A stretch of 64,000 nt of DNA from an uncultured Parabacteroides sp. (GTDB lineage Bacteria > Bacteroidota > Bacteroidia > Bacteroidales > Tannerellaceae), in contig URZO01000009.1 in NCBI GenBank assembly GCA_900552465.1, positions 30,355 through 94,354 on the forward strand, given 5' to 3'. Below, in pieces: positions 9,239 to 16,590 of the stretch. How positions within the stretch are numbered: the first letter of the stretch is position 1; every line of letters starts with the position of its first letter. Under the pieces are notes generated by a model, which ran no database searches, had not been told where the DNA came from, and saw only the letters and a program-made list of their open reading frames with translations. The position numbers were made by a program, and so were the translations under genes.

Positions 9239-9268
9239 GTTGAGAGTTGGCAAACGTCAACTCTCAAC
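9239..9268. terminator. Hairpin between convergent genes
   Basis: A perfect 11-bp inverted repeat, GTTGAGAGTTG (9239-9249) and CAACTCTCAAC (9258-9268), with an 8-nt loop. It lies between the stress-protein stop and the end of the convergent kinase gene and overlaps the kinase stop codon. No clear T-run follows on either strand, so it may be an RNA 3'-end stabiliser rather than a full terminator. Confidence 0.5.
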
Positions 9269-10804
9269 TCTTTCGGAAATCGGTAATGTAAACCAAAACG
9301 TAGAACCTTTCCCTACTTCCGATTCCACACCAATCTCACCTCCCAATGTCTGTACGATCAGTTCGCAGATCGAAAGCCCCAGCCCGGTACCTTTTACAAA
9401 AGTGTCGAATTTGGCAAAGCGCTCGAAGACGTGGGACAGGTTCTTTTCCTCGATTCCTTTTCCGGTATCGGTTACATAAAAATACACTTGCTTGTCGTTG
9501 AATTCGAATCCCACTGCTATGGTGCCTTTGGTGGTATATTTGCAGGCATTGCTGATGAAATTGGACAGGACTTGAGTCAGCCGGTTCTTCTCGGTATACA
9601 GAATGAGTGGTTCCGGGGGCATTTCCAGGCACAATTCGACACCTTCTTTGATTTTGAAGCGGAAAGTATATGCCAGGTTCTGGATCAAATCCTTCAGGTC
9701 TACATTCGAGTAGATGAAGTCCATCTGTCCCGCTTCTATCTTTGACATGTCCAGGATGTCGTTAATCAGGTGAAGGAGCATGTCGTTGTTTGTTTGGATG
9801 ATCTGGGCAAACTCTTGCCTTTCCTCCTTGTCGTCCGTCTCAGCCATAAGTGTGGAGAAGCCGACGATGGCGTTGAGCGGCGTCCGTATGTCATGGCTCA
9901 TATTGGCGAGGAAGGCGCTTTTGAGCCGGTTGGACTCTTCGGCTTTTTCACGCAGGCGGGCCTGTTCTTCGGTATGCTTCAACTCCGTGATGTCGTGTTT
10001 GAGGCCTATTAAACTGACCGCTTGTCCTTCTTCGTTGCGGCGATAGACGACGCCTTGCATTTCAAACCATTTGTATGTGTCGCGGTTGGGCGCCTTAGAC
10101 CGTATCTGGATGATCATCGGGCGATTTTTTCGGATCATATTGTCGATGCCGTCTGCCAGCAGATGTCTGTCGGAGGGATGCAGGTACTGCATCAGGTCGG
10201 CAATAGCGATGCTGTTGCCGGGATATTCATATCGTTGGACAAACGCGTCGCTTACGGTGAATGTCCGTTCCTGGACGTCATATTCCCAAGGCATGATATT
10301 AATGGCATCGAAGATGAAATCCAGCATCTGTGCGTTCTTCTCGTTTTTCTGTTTCAGGCGCATTTCCACGGAGATATTGTGTTCCGTCCCGATGATCTGG
10401 TTGACTTTTCCGTTCTGGTCTTTCAGGGCGATAGTGTAGACTTCGCACCACTCGTCTTTTTCATTGATGTTAAGATGGAAAATGCCGTTTTTTCTTTCCT
10501 CCCGTCCGGTGAGTAAAGCGTTGAAAAAGTCATCATATTTTTGCCACTCTTTCGGATGTACCCTGCCTTTTAGTTCTGCCAGTGTCATGCCGTGGTCGGG
10601 GATCGTGATGCGATGTAATGCCCGGAAGGCATCCTTTTTTACATTATAACGCCATACGGCCACATAGCCTGCGTCGAGGGCGATGCCCAGTTCGGTTTGT
10701 ATTTTATGCAATTCTGTTTGAAGCCTGCGTTTTTTCAGGATGTAGAGGATCAGTATGAAAACCGTCAGGCAGGCTATCGCTATTTCATATGAAGGATAAG
10801 TCAT
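9257..10804 (-). CDS. Membrane-anchored PAS sensor histidine kinase
   Basis: A 515-residue kinase. One N-terminal membrane helix (about 7-24) is followed by two PAS domains (about 38-145 and 155-272), a short coiled-coil, and a HisKA dimerisation domain with the H-box SHDIRTP (phospho-acceptor His304). The HATPase domain has the N-box NFISNACKYT and the G-boxes DTGKGI and GTGLGLSI. There is no receiver domain and no response regulator next door, so the partner is elsewhere. The short N-terminus leaves no periplasmic sensor, so the signal is probably sensed in the cytoplasm by the PAS domains. It is convergent with the stress-protein gene. Confidence 0.92.
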   Translation of the reverse strand: MTYPSYEIAIACLTVFILILYILKKRRLQTELHKIQTELGIALDAGYVAVWRYNVKKDAFRALHRITIPDHGMTLAELKGRVHPKEWQKYDDFFNALLTGREERKNGIFHLNINEKDEWCEVYTIALKDQNGKVNQIIGTEHNISVEMRLKQKNEKNAQMLDFIFDAINIMPWEYDVQERTFTVSDAFVQRYEYPGNSIAIADLMQYLHPSDRHLLADGIDNMIRKNRPMIIQIRSKAPNRDTYKWFEMQGVVYRRNEEGQAVSLIGLKHDITELKHTEEQARLREKAEESNRLKSAFLANMSHDIRTPLNAIVGFSTLMAETDDKEERQEFAQIIQTNNDMLLHLINDILDMSKIEAGQMDFIYSNVDLKDLIQNLAYTFRFKIKEGVELCLEMPPEPLILYTEKNRLTQVLSNFISNACKYTTKGTIAVGFEFNDKQVYFYVTDTGKGIEEKNLSHVFERFAKFDTFVKGTGLGLSICELIVQTLGGEIGVESEVGKGSTFWFTLPISERVES

Positions 10805-10867
10805 AATGCTGTTGTTTTTTGTGAAAATTCATGTATTAAGGGTGAGTTCTCTGTCGATTTTTATCTC

Positions 10868-10941
10868 CGCCTAAGCAGATGTGCATCTTAGCCTGACAAG
10901 ATGTGTATCTTAGCCTGACAAGATGTGCATCTGCTTAGGCG
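10868..10941. repeat. 22-bp-period intergenic array A
   Basis: Three consecutive 22-bp units start at 10868, 10890 and 10912, sharing the core AGATGTGYATCT; units two and three also share AGCCTGACA. The outermost 9-mers are perfect inverted copies: CGCCTAAGC (10868-10876) and GCTTAGGCG (10933-10941). It lies between the kinase start and the end of the DUF4469 gene. Confidence 0.8.
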
Positions 10942-10953
10942 AAGATGCCGGCC

Positions 10954-11727
10954 TTACAATTCGCCCGGACGTTCTTCTCCGCCGACAGTCAAGAGATAGG
11001 GGAAACGGTTACGGCGTACTTCTTTCAGCAGGCTGTCTTTTTTGCCTGTCGTGTAGCGTGTCGCCACTTCCAGGTAATAAGTGCCGTTTGTCAGTTGCGG
11101 AATAAGAAAAGAGAAGTATGACGGGTCGTTACGGGAGAGGGAGGTTTGAGGAACGGCTGTTTCCGCTTTCGTTTCGCTATTGACGAAGAAGAAGCCGATG
11201 GTGTCGCCTTCTTCTCCGGCGATTTTCGAGCGCTCGCCTTTACCGTTGAGCAGGCCGCCGGGAGTGAGCTTGTTGTTTGTCGTGCCGCTGGTGATATCCT
11301 GGATTTGCTTAATCGTCGGCAGGCTGGTCGCGATTTCGCCCACGATTACCCCGATCTTCTTCAAGTCTTCCTTGATTTCCGAGCGGACGGCGGTGCGCAG
11401 CGTGACGCTGTTGACGGCCGGGTCGAACTCCGGCTTGGTGCCGATCAGGGGACCGTCAACGCCGATCGAGTTGTGGGTGAATCCGAATTCGACGGTAGAA
11501 GAGGAGTAGACTTCTTCCTTGGCTGTCTCGAATAAATCGGTATACATGGATTCATATTCGGCGGCGGTATACTTGCCGTTCTTGTTGGCTGCCAGTCGGC
11601 AAATGTCTTTGATGGAGCGTTTCGCAAGGTAGGTGACGTTGAAAGCATAGTCGTCATCGCGTTCGGTTAGCATCAGCGGGGTCAGTGTACCGGTGATACT
11701 GTGCATTTTGGGATCAGATGTAGCCAT
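10954..11727 (-). CDS. HU-like DNA-binding protein with DUF4469 Ig-like domain
   Basis: A 257-residue protein of the Bacteroidales DUF4469 family. Residues about 1-125 correspond to an HU/IHF-like DNA-binding fold (Bvu_2165 type). Residues about 150-250 form the Ig-like DUF4469 domain, recognisable from KLTPGGLLNGKGERSKI and the end FPYLLTV. No signal peptide is seen. Function in the cell is unknown; nucleoid binding is inferred from the HU-like half. Two hairpins that should stop leftward transcription, and no recognisable promoter in the right direction, lie upstream. The region starting 17 bp before the ATG is bounded by a 20-bp inverted repeat (11744-12033), so expression may depend on DNA inversion. 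Confidence 0.8.
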   Translation of the reverse strand: MATSDPKMHSITGTLTPLMLTERDDDYAFNVTYLAKRSIKDICRLAANKNGKYTAAEYESMYTDLFETAKEEVYSSSTVEFGFTHNSIGVDGPLIGTKPEFDPAVNSVTLRTAVRSEIKEDLKKIGVIVGEIATSLPTIKQIQDITSGTTNNKLTPGGLLNGKGERSKIAGEEGDTIGFFFVNSETKAETAVPQTSLSRNDPSYFSFLIPQLTNGTYYLEVATRYTTGKKDSLLKEVRRNRFPYLLTVGGEERPGEL

Positions 11728-11743
11728 AATTGATGTTTTATAG

Positions 11744-11763
11744 AGTTCTTAAGGAACTCCGGT
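11744..11763 (+). repeat. Left arm of a 20-bp inverted repeat
   Basis: AGTTCTTAAGGAACTCCGGT at 11744-11763 is repeated perfectly and inverted at 12014-12033. Each arm also holds its own dyad (AGTTC-TTAAG-GAACT). The outer flanks of both arms carry TTATAG with a 1-nt offset, extending similarity to about 26 bp. The arms enclose 250 bp. Confidence 0.9.
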
Positions 11764-11784
11764 ATCTTTGAAATAATTATAAAA

Positions 11785-11807
11785 ATAAGGCGGTAGAACC
11801 GCCTTAT
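11785..11807 (-). terminator. Hairpin facing the DUF4469 gene
   Basis: A perfect 9-bp stem, ATAAGGCGG (11785-11793) and CCGCCTTAT (11799-11807), with a 5-nt loop. Read on the - strand, the T-rich run TTTTATAATTATTT follows, as in an intrinsic terminator that would stop leftward transcripts before the DUF4469 gene. Confidence 0.65.
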
Positions 11808-11896
11808 GTAGGAATATTTACTCTATAATAATCATCGATAAGTATTATTGGGTATAATTCTTGATATAATATTTTAGCTTGAAATACTCAAAAAAG

Positions 11897-11940
11897 AACC
11901 TTTTCTTTCCCCTTATGTAAAAAAAGGAAAAGGTTTTTTT
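11897..11940. terminator. Bidirectional terminator
   Basis: A 9-bp stem, AACCTTTTC (11897-11905) and GAAAAGGTT (11927-11935), has seven T residues on the + side and a TTCTTTTTT run on the - side. In the - direction it can end the transcript of the glycosyltransferase at 12035-13228. Confidence 0.75.
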
Positions 11941-11993
11941 GCGTCACACCTTAAAAATAAAGGGAAAACGAAGAGTTGTGTTTATAAATCTTT

Positions 11994-12001
11994 TATCTTT
12001 G
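11994..12001 (+). promoter_or_regulatory. Promoter -7 box inside the inverted-repeat segment
   Basis: TATCTTTG followed by C matches the Bacteroidetes -7 consensus TAnnTTTGC. The -33 box is weak (GTTG at 11975-11978, with short spacing). As drawn it points right, towards the 3' end of the oppositely oriented glycosyltransferase. If the segment between the inverted repeats flipped, it would point at the DUF4469 start. Confidence 0.45.
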
Positions 12002-12013
12002 CTTCCATTAATA

Positions 12014-12033
12014 ACCGGAGTTCCTTAAGAACT
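12014..12033 (-). repeat. Right arm of the 20-bp inverted repeat
   Basis: This is the perfect inverted partner of 11744-11763. It ends 1 bp before the stop codon of the glycosyltransferase gene (12035-12037). Confidence 0.9.
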
Positions 12034-12034
12034 A

Positions 12035-13228
12035 CTATAAGGAAACCGGACTTCTTTTCGCTTTGCTCCAAGCTCCGTTTCCCTTATTTCGGATCAGATA
12101 AAAGAATCCCCTGATTACGTTTATATTCATAAAGACAAAGTAGTAAGGGATGAACAGCAGTTTGTTCCGCAAGTTTCGCTGTTCCATCCGATAACCGGCA
12201 TAGGCAGCAATGTAAAAAAGTAGCTGCAGGAATAGTAATCCGATATAAAAAGGATTCCCTGATACTGCCAAAAACGCGTTTATCGGTAATAACAAAAAGA
12301 GCATTAGCGGAGTAAGTGTCCAGCGCAATACACGATGGCTGACATACTGAAAACTGAGTATGCCATATTGAAAGATATTGAGCAAGCTTTTAAGGCGCCA
12401 GACTGATTGCAGACCACCGGCTGCTATCCGTATTTTTCGTTTTTCTTCTTCTCGCATATCCAACGAAGCAGTCTCTGTGGCATAAGCCTCTTTGCAATAG
12501 GCTATTTTGTAGCCTTTAGCGGCAATACGGAGGGAAAGGATAAAATCATCGAGCAATGTATCTGAAGGCATTTCTTCAAACAACCTGGTCTGTATGGCAA
12601 ATAATTCACCGGCTGCGCCGACTGCTGAATAAAGGCGGTCATCCAAGTTCTTCAAGGCCGATTCGTATTTCCAATAAATTCCTTCTCCGGCAGTAGCTCC
12701 CTGGGCTGATTGTGTATCAACTCTTTTTTCACCGGCCACACATCCAACTTTGGGATTAGAAAAACAGCGGACAATTTCTATTATGGCATCCGTATTCAGC
12801 ATTGTGTTGGCATCGGTAAATATAACGTAAGGTGTAGAAACGTATTGCATACCCCGGTTCAGAGCAGCTGTTTTGCCTTTCCTTTCCGGATTAAACAGAA
12901 CGGTTATGTTTTTGTATGTAGCCAGTAGATCATTTGTCTGATCATTCGATCCGTCCGTTACCCATACAATATGTAACTTGTCGCCGGGATAAGACAGATT
13001 CCTGCAGTTTTCCATCTTTTTTGCTATAATACCTTCTTCATTATATGCTGCGATGAAAAGAGTCACTTCCGGAAATGGTTCAGGAAAGTGCAAGATAGTT
13101 TTTTTCTTGAACAGCTCTTTGATACGAACCAACAGATATAACAGGATTCCATATCCTATATATGTGTAAAAGACAATAACTAATCCGAACCAAAAAAGGA
13201 TGATAAAGAGAGTGTGTATTTGTTCCAT
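12035..13228 (-). CDS. Membrane glycosyltransferase family 2
   Basis: A 397-residue processive-type GT2. An N-terminal membrane helix (about 7-35) precedes a GT-A domain with VTLFIAAYNEE (about 54-64), VTDGSND (90-96), the metal-binding FTDANT (DxD-like, about 137-142), the acceptor motif DDF (about 223) and a basic RKIRIAAG stretch where QxxRW sits in relatives. Three or four C-terminal membrane helices follow. The pattern suits transfer of sugars onto a lipid-linked or growing glycan at the inner membrane. It lies alone on the - strand at the left end of the polysaccharide locus, divergent from the UDP-xylose synthase gene, with its own -7 box at 13266-13273. Confidence 0.88.
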   Translation of the reverse strand: MEQIHTLFIILFWFGLVIVFYTYIGYGILLYLLVRIKELFKKKTILHFPEPFPEVTLFIAAYNEEGIIAKKMENCRNLSYPGDKLHIVWVTDGSNDQTNDLLATYKNITVLFNPERKGKTAALNRGMQYVSTPYVIFTDANTMLNTDAIIEIVRCFSNPKVGCVAGEKRVDTQSAQGATAGEGIYWKYESALKNLDDRLYSAVGAAGELFAIQTRLFEEMPSDTLLDDFILSLRIAAKGYKIAYCKEAYATETASLDMREEEKRKIRIAAGGLQSVWRLKSLLNIFQYGILSFQYVSHRVLRWTLTPLMLFLLLPINAFLAVSGNPFYIGLLFLQLLFYIAAYAGYRMEQRNLRNKLLFIPYYFVFMNINVIRGFFYLIRNKGNGAWSKAKRSPVSL

Positions 13229-13265
13229 ACCGTTTTTGCGTAAAATTATATTATACCCAACGATA

Positions 13266-13273
13266 CAAATATA
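13266..13273 (-). promoter_or_regulatory. -7 box for the GT at 12035-13228
   Basis: TATATTTG on the - strand matches TAnnTTTG and lies 37 bp upstream of the start codon. A degenerate -33 (GTTG, + strand CAAC at 13291-13294) is 17 nt away. Confidence 0.5.
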
Positions 13274-13344
13274 ATTATTTTTTGATCCTTCAACATAAAC
13301 ATCTTGATTATTATTTTGAATAATGCATAATAATCAAGGGATTT

Positions 13345-13368
13345 GTGAATTGTTTAGAAACAAATCAC
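13345..13368. promoter_or_regulatory. Palindromic operator candidate at the uxs promoter
   Basis: Arms GTGAATTGTTT (13345-13355) and AAACAAATCAC (13358-13368) pair with one mismatch around a 2-nt centre. The palindrome abuts the -7 box TACATTTG (13369-13376) and covers the place of the -33 element. Its position suggests a repressor or activator site for the + arm of the polysaccharide locus. Confidence 0.55.
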
Positions 13369-13376
13369 TACATTTG
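13369..13376 (+). promoter_or_regulatory. -7 box of the + strand polysaccharide operon
   Basis: TACATTTGC matches TAnnTTTGC. A TTTG at 13342-13345 is 23 nt upstream, slightly more than the usual 19-21. A transcript starting near 13382 would have a leader of about 44 nt before the ATG at 13426, which supports that start over the longer reading frame from 13345. Confidence 0.6.
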
Positions 13377-13425
13377 CCGACTATTAAAACAGGAAATATT
13401 AATCAACGAATCTAAGGGTAAAAAC

Positions 13426-14364
13426 ATGAAGTCTATTTTGGTGACCGGTGGAGCGGGGTTTATCGGGTCTCATCTGTGTAAGCGTTTATTGAAGGAAGGA
13501 AATCGGGTAATCTGTCTGGATAATTATTTTACTGGATCCGAAAGCCTTATGCATGAATTACTTGTGTATCCGGATTTTCAATTGTTAGAACATGATGTGA
13601 CTGTTCCGTATAAAGCCGTATCGACTATTGATGAAATTTATAATCTGGCATGTCCGGCTTCACCGATCCATTACCAGCATGATCCGATTAAAACGATCAA
13701 GACTTCCATTCTCGGAGCTATTAATATGTTGGAACTTGCGCAGGTCCATAATGCCCGGATTTTGCAAGCCTCGACCAGTGAGGTCTATGGGGATCCGTTT
13801 ATTCATCCGCAGCCGGAATCTTATTGGGGCAATGTGAATACTGTTGGTATCCGCAGTTGTTATGATGAAGGGAAAAGAGCATCTGAAACACTCTTCATGG
13901 ATTATCACCGACAGAATAGTCTCAGGATCAAAATTATCCGTATATTTAATACTTATGGTCCTAATATGACCGTTCATGACGGGCGCGTTGTCTCTAATTT
14001 TATTATCCAGGCTCTTCGAAACGAAAGCATTACGGTTTATGGTGATGGACGTCAGACCCGCAGTTTCCAGTATGTAGATGATCTGGTCGAGGGAATGGTT
14101 CGTATGATGGCAACAGAAGACAGTTTTACAGGTCCGGTCAATCTGGGTAATCCTGATGAATTTACAATGTTGGAACTGGCTGAGCGAATTATACGTCTTA
14201 CAGGTTCTCAATCTGAAATTGTATTTCGTCCTTTGCCTTCCGATGATCCGAAACAACGAAAACCGGATATCACACTTGCTCGGGAGAAGCTCGGAGGTTG
14301 GTATCCTTCCGTTCCTCTTGAGGAAGGACTTAAGAGAACAATCCAATATTTCCGGAGTTTGTAA
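13426..14364 (+). CDS. uxs: UDP-glucuronate decarboxylase (UDP-xylose synthase)
   Basis: A 312-residue extended short-chain dehydrogenase from the ATG at 13426; the in-frame extension to 13345 runs over the promoter. The NAD-binding GGAGFIGSH is at residues 8-16, the substrate-contact TSEVYGD at about 113-119, and the catalytic YDEGKR (Tyr and Lys of YxxxK) at about 142-147. These and the RIFNTYGPNM block are typical of bacterial UXS, which oxidises and decarboxylates UDP-glucuronate to UDP-xylose in the cytosol. UDP-glucuronate must come from a dehydrogenase outside the window. It is the first gene of the + strand operon and suggests that the polymer contains xylose or a derivative. dTDP-sugar epimerases are less likely. 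Confidence 0.85.
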   Translation: MKSILVTGGAGFIGSHLCKRLLKEGNRVICLDNYFTGSESLMHELLVYPDFQLLEHDVTVPYKAVSTIDEIYNLACPASPIHYQHDPIKTIKTSILGAINMLELAQVHNARILQASTSEVYGDPFIHPQPESYWGNVNTVGIRSCYDEGKRASETLFMDYHRQNSLRIKIIRIFNTYGPNMTVHDGRVVSNFIIQALRNESITVYGDGRQTRSFQYVDDLVEGMVRMMATEDSFTGPVNLGNPDEFTMLELAERIIRLTGSQSEIVFRPLPSDDPKQRKPDITLAREKLGGWYPSVPLEEGLKRTIQYFRSL

Positions 14365-14376
14365 AAAGCCAAAGAT

Positions 14377-15540
14377 ATGATAGTTTTGAAGGTATTGGAG
14401 ATATTACTGTATCTCTGTTTCTCTGTTAATATACTTTATTTGCTTGTTTTTAGTATAGCTTCTGTACGTAAAAGACGAAAGAATGGAGAGAAAGAATCTG
14501 TTTCTTTTCGTCGTATCGTGATATTGATACCTGCATATAAAGAGGATAGGGTAATTATGGAATGCGTAGAATCATGTTTATTACAGGATTATCCGCGTGA
14601 TCGATATGACGTAGTAGTTATTTCTGATCAGATGAGCCCTGAAACGAACGCAGGATTATCTGCCCTGCCAGTTATTCTGGAAATTGTCCGTTTTGCGAAT
14701 AGTACGAAGGCAAAAGCTTTGAATCTGGCCATGAGCCGTTTGACTGATTATGATATAGCCTTGATTCTGGATGCAGATAATACAATCGATCCTGATTATC
14801 TCAATCAGATTAATGCGGCTCCCTTCACCGGGAATATTGTCGGTTATCAGACACACCGGACAGCTAAAAATAAGAATACAAGCCTGGCTTATTTGGATGC
14901 TGTGAGTGAGGAAATCAACAATAGTATTTTCCGACAGGGACATGTGAATATGGGATTGTCGGCAGCTTTGATTGGCTCCGGTATGGCTTTCGACTATAAG
15001 CTGATAAAAAAGGAATTGTCCGGTATCCACGCAATTGGTGGTTTTGATCGTGCTCTGGAACTTACTTTGTTTAAAGCCGGCAAACGTATCGATTATTTAC
15101 CGGATGCTTATGTTCTGGATGAGAAGATACAGAATCGTCGGGACTTTGCCCGACAAAGGAGACGCTGGTTGTCAGCACAGTTTCATTATCTGAAAGAGTT
15201 TATAGGTGATATGCCACAAGCCATATCGAATAAGAATTGGGATTTTTGTGATAAACTTTTTCAACAAATGAGTATTCCCCGATTGCTTCTGTTAGGTGAA
15301 ACATTTATAATAGCATTAGTTATTACTTGTATATCCTGGCCGGTTTCGTTAAAATGGTGGATATTATTCTGCTTACTGATAGTTTCTTTACTATTGGCAG
15401 TGCCTAAAAGCTTATATACAAGGCAACTGTTTATTGCTGTTGTAAAATTGCCGGAAACTTTTTTTACAATGTTTCTGAATCTTTTCCGCTTGAAGGATGC
15501 CAACAAGAAGTTTATTCATACGGAACATGGGGTAAAATAA
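14377..15540 (+). CDS. Membrane glycosyltransferase family 2
   Basis: A 387-residue GT2 with an N-terminal helix (about 3-27), a GT-A domain containing VILIPAYKE (about 48-56), LDADNT (metal-binding, about 130-135), IGSGMAFDY (about 203-211) and the QRRRW acceptor motif (about 263-267), then C-terminal membrane helices. These motifs mark a processive-type enzyme anchored in the inner membrane. It is clearly paralogous to the GT at 21904-23139 (shared DAVSEEINNSIFR and ALIGSGMAFDY). It starts 12 bp after uxs; the next GT begins 1 bp after its stop. The sugar donor is unknown. Confidence 0.88.
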   Translation: MIVLKVLEILLYLCFSVNILYLLVFSIASVRKRRKNGEKESVSFRRIVILIPAYKEDRVIMECVESCLLQDYPRDRYDVVVISDQMSPETNAGLSALPVILEIVRFANSTKAKALNLAMSRLTDYDIALILDADNTIDPDYLNQINAAPFTGNIVGYQTHRTAKNKNTSLAYLDAVSEEINNSIFRQGHVNMGLSAALIGSGMAFDYKLIKKELSGIHAIGGFDRALELTLFKAGKRIDYLPDAYVLDEKIQNRRDFARQRRRWLSAQFHYLKEFIGDMPQAISNKNWDFCDKLFQQMSIPRLLLLGETFIIALVITCISWPVSLKWWILFCLLIVSLLLAVPKSLYTRQLFIAVVKLPETFFTMFLNLFRLKDANKKFIHTEHGVK

Positions 15541-15541
15541 T

Positions 15542-16579
15542 ATGGAAGTATCTGTTATCATTCCCATTTATAATGTTTCCAAGTATATAGAACGTTGTTT
15601 ACGATCTGTTCTCAAGCAAACATGGAAGGATCTAAAGGTTATCTTAATTGATGATTGTACACGTGATGATTCAATGGATATTGTCCGGAGTCTATTGGAG
15701 ACTTCTTCCCGAAGCAATATTGTTACAATTTTAAGACATGAAAAAAACAGCGGTCTTTCAGTAGCCCGTAATACGGGCATCCGGCAGGCTACGGGTGATT
15801 ATCTTTACTTTTTAGATAGTGACGATTATATATCGGAAGATTGCATTGAGCAGTTAGCAAATGCAGCAATCCGATACAAGGTTGATTTTGTAGTAGGTGA
15901 TTTTGAAGCGGTAGGAACATTCAGAAAAATACCTTCTTTATTATTAGATACGGGTATTTTGGCTGATAATAAGAGTGTTCTGTCTGCCTTTTCCAAGGCT
16001 CAATGGCCTGTCATGGCGTGTAATAAATTAATAAACCGTTCTTTCCTTATAAAAGAAAATTTATTTTTTAAAGAAGGACTTTTGCATGAAGATGATTTAT
16101 GGTCTTTTATGATTGCTTGTAAAGCTCACAGTGCCTATGTTGTGAAAAAGAAAACATATTTTTATTATTTACATTCCAATTCTATTACAGGTCAGCCTTC
16201 TGTCAGAAATTTGGAATCTCGTATACGGATTATTGAATATTTATTTGAATACATAAGTCTATCATCTGCATTAAAAGGGAATCCTGATGTGTACACTGCT
16301 TTTGAAACTCTAAAGGCAAAATATTTTGATAGAATTATCTATTTTTCGAAAGATCGTTCTTTTCATTATGATAGTTATCTGTCTTTCAGAGCACATACGT
16401 ATATTTCTCCACTTAAATCTATTTTTGTTTTTAAGCCGGGCGTAAAACTGTGTTTACGAAATGTCCATCAATTATTACCGGAAAAGTTAGGCTATTGGTA
16501 TTTTAAATTGTTTGTATTCATGTCATATAAACTATTGATTCTCTGCATTAAGTTAAGACAATGGACAGGAAAAGAATAA
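15542..16579 (+). CDS. Glycosyltransferase family 2 (soluble type)
   Basis: A 345-residue GT2 with no membrane helix at the N-terminus. VSVIIPIYNVSKYIERCLRSV (residues 3-23) is the nucleotide-binding strand and helix, LDSDDYI (about 94-100) is the DxD motif, and HEDDLW (about 181-186) contains the catalytic ED pair. It resembles EpsJ/WcaA-type capsule transferases that add one sugar to the lipid-linked repeat unit in the cytoplasm. It starts 1 bp after the preceding GT and ends 11 bp before the flippase start. From here the sequence is markedly AT-rich with many A/T-ending codons. Donor and linkage cannot be predicted. Confidence 0.9.
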   Translation: MEVSVIIPIYNVSKYIERCLRSVLKQTWKDLKVILIDDCTRDDSMDIVRSLLETSSRSNIVTILRHEKNSGLSVARNTGIRQATGDYLYFLDSDDYISEDCIEQLANAAIRYKVDFVVGDFEAVGTFRKIPSLLLDTGILADNKSVLSAFSKAQWPVMACNKLINRSFLIKENLFFKEGLLHEDDLWSFMIACKAHSAYVVKKKTYFYYLHSNSITGQPSVRNLESRIRIIEYLFEYISLSSALKGNPDVYTAFETLKAKYFDRIIYFSKDRSFHYDSYLSFRAHTYISPLKSIFVFKPGVKLCLRNVHQLLPEKLGYWYFKLFVFMSYKLLILCIKLRQWTGKE

Positions 16580-16584
16580 GGAGG
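16578..16584 (+). promoter_or_regulatory. Strong Shine-Dalgarno before the flippase
   Basis: AAGGAGG lies 6 nt before the ATG at 16591, at the very end of the upstream GT gene. Such a strong site is unusual for Bacteroidetes and decides the start of the flippase over the upstream in-frame ATG at 16561. Confidence 0.7.
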
Positions 16585-16590
16585 AATAAT

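Noticed and set aside
10868..10941. CRISPR array
   Set aside because: The repeat units are contiguous, without unique spacers, and no cas genes are in the window. The same holds for the other arrays.
11146..11535. Two + strand frames over the DUF4469 gene
   Set aside because: Both are shadows of the - strand gene, whose DUF4469 domain is recognisable; they have no signals of their own.
13345..13425. N-terminal extension of the UDP-xylose synthase
   Set aside because: It covers the palindrome and the -7 box; the SDR fold begins right at the ATG at 13426.
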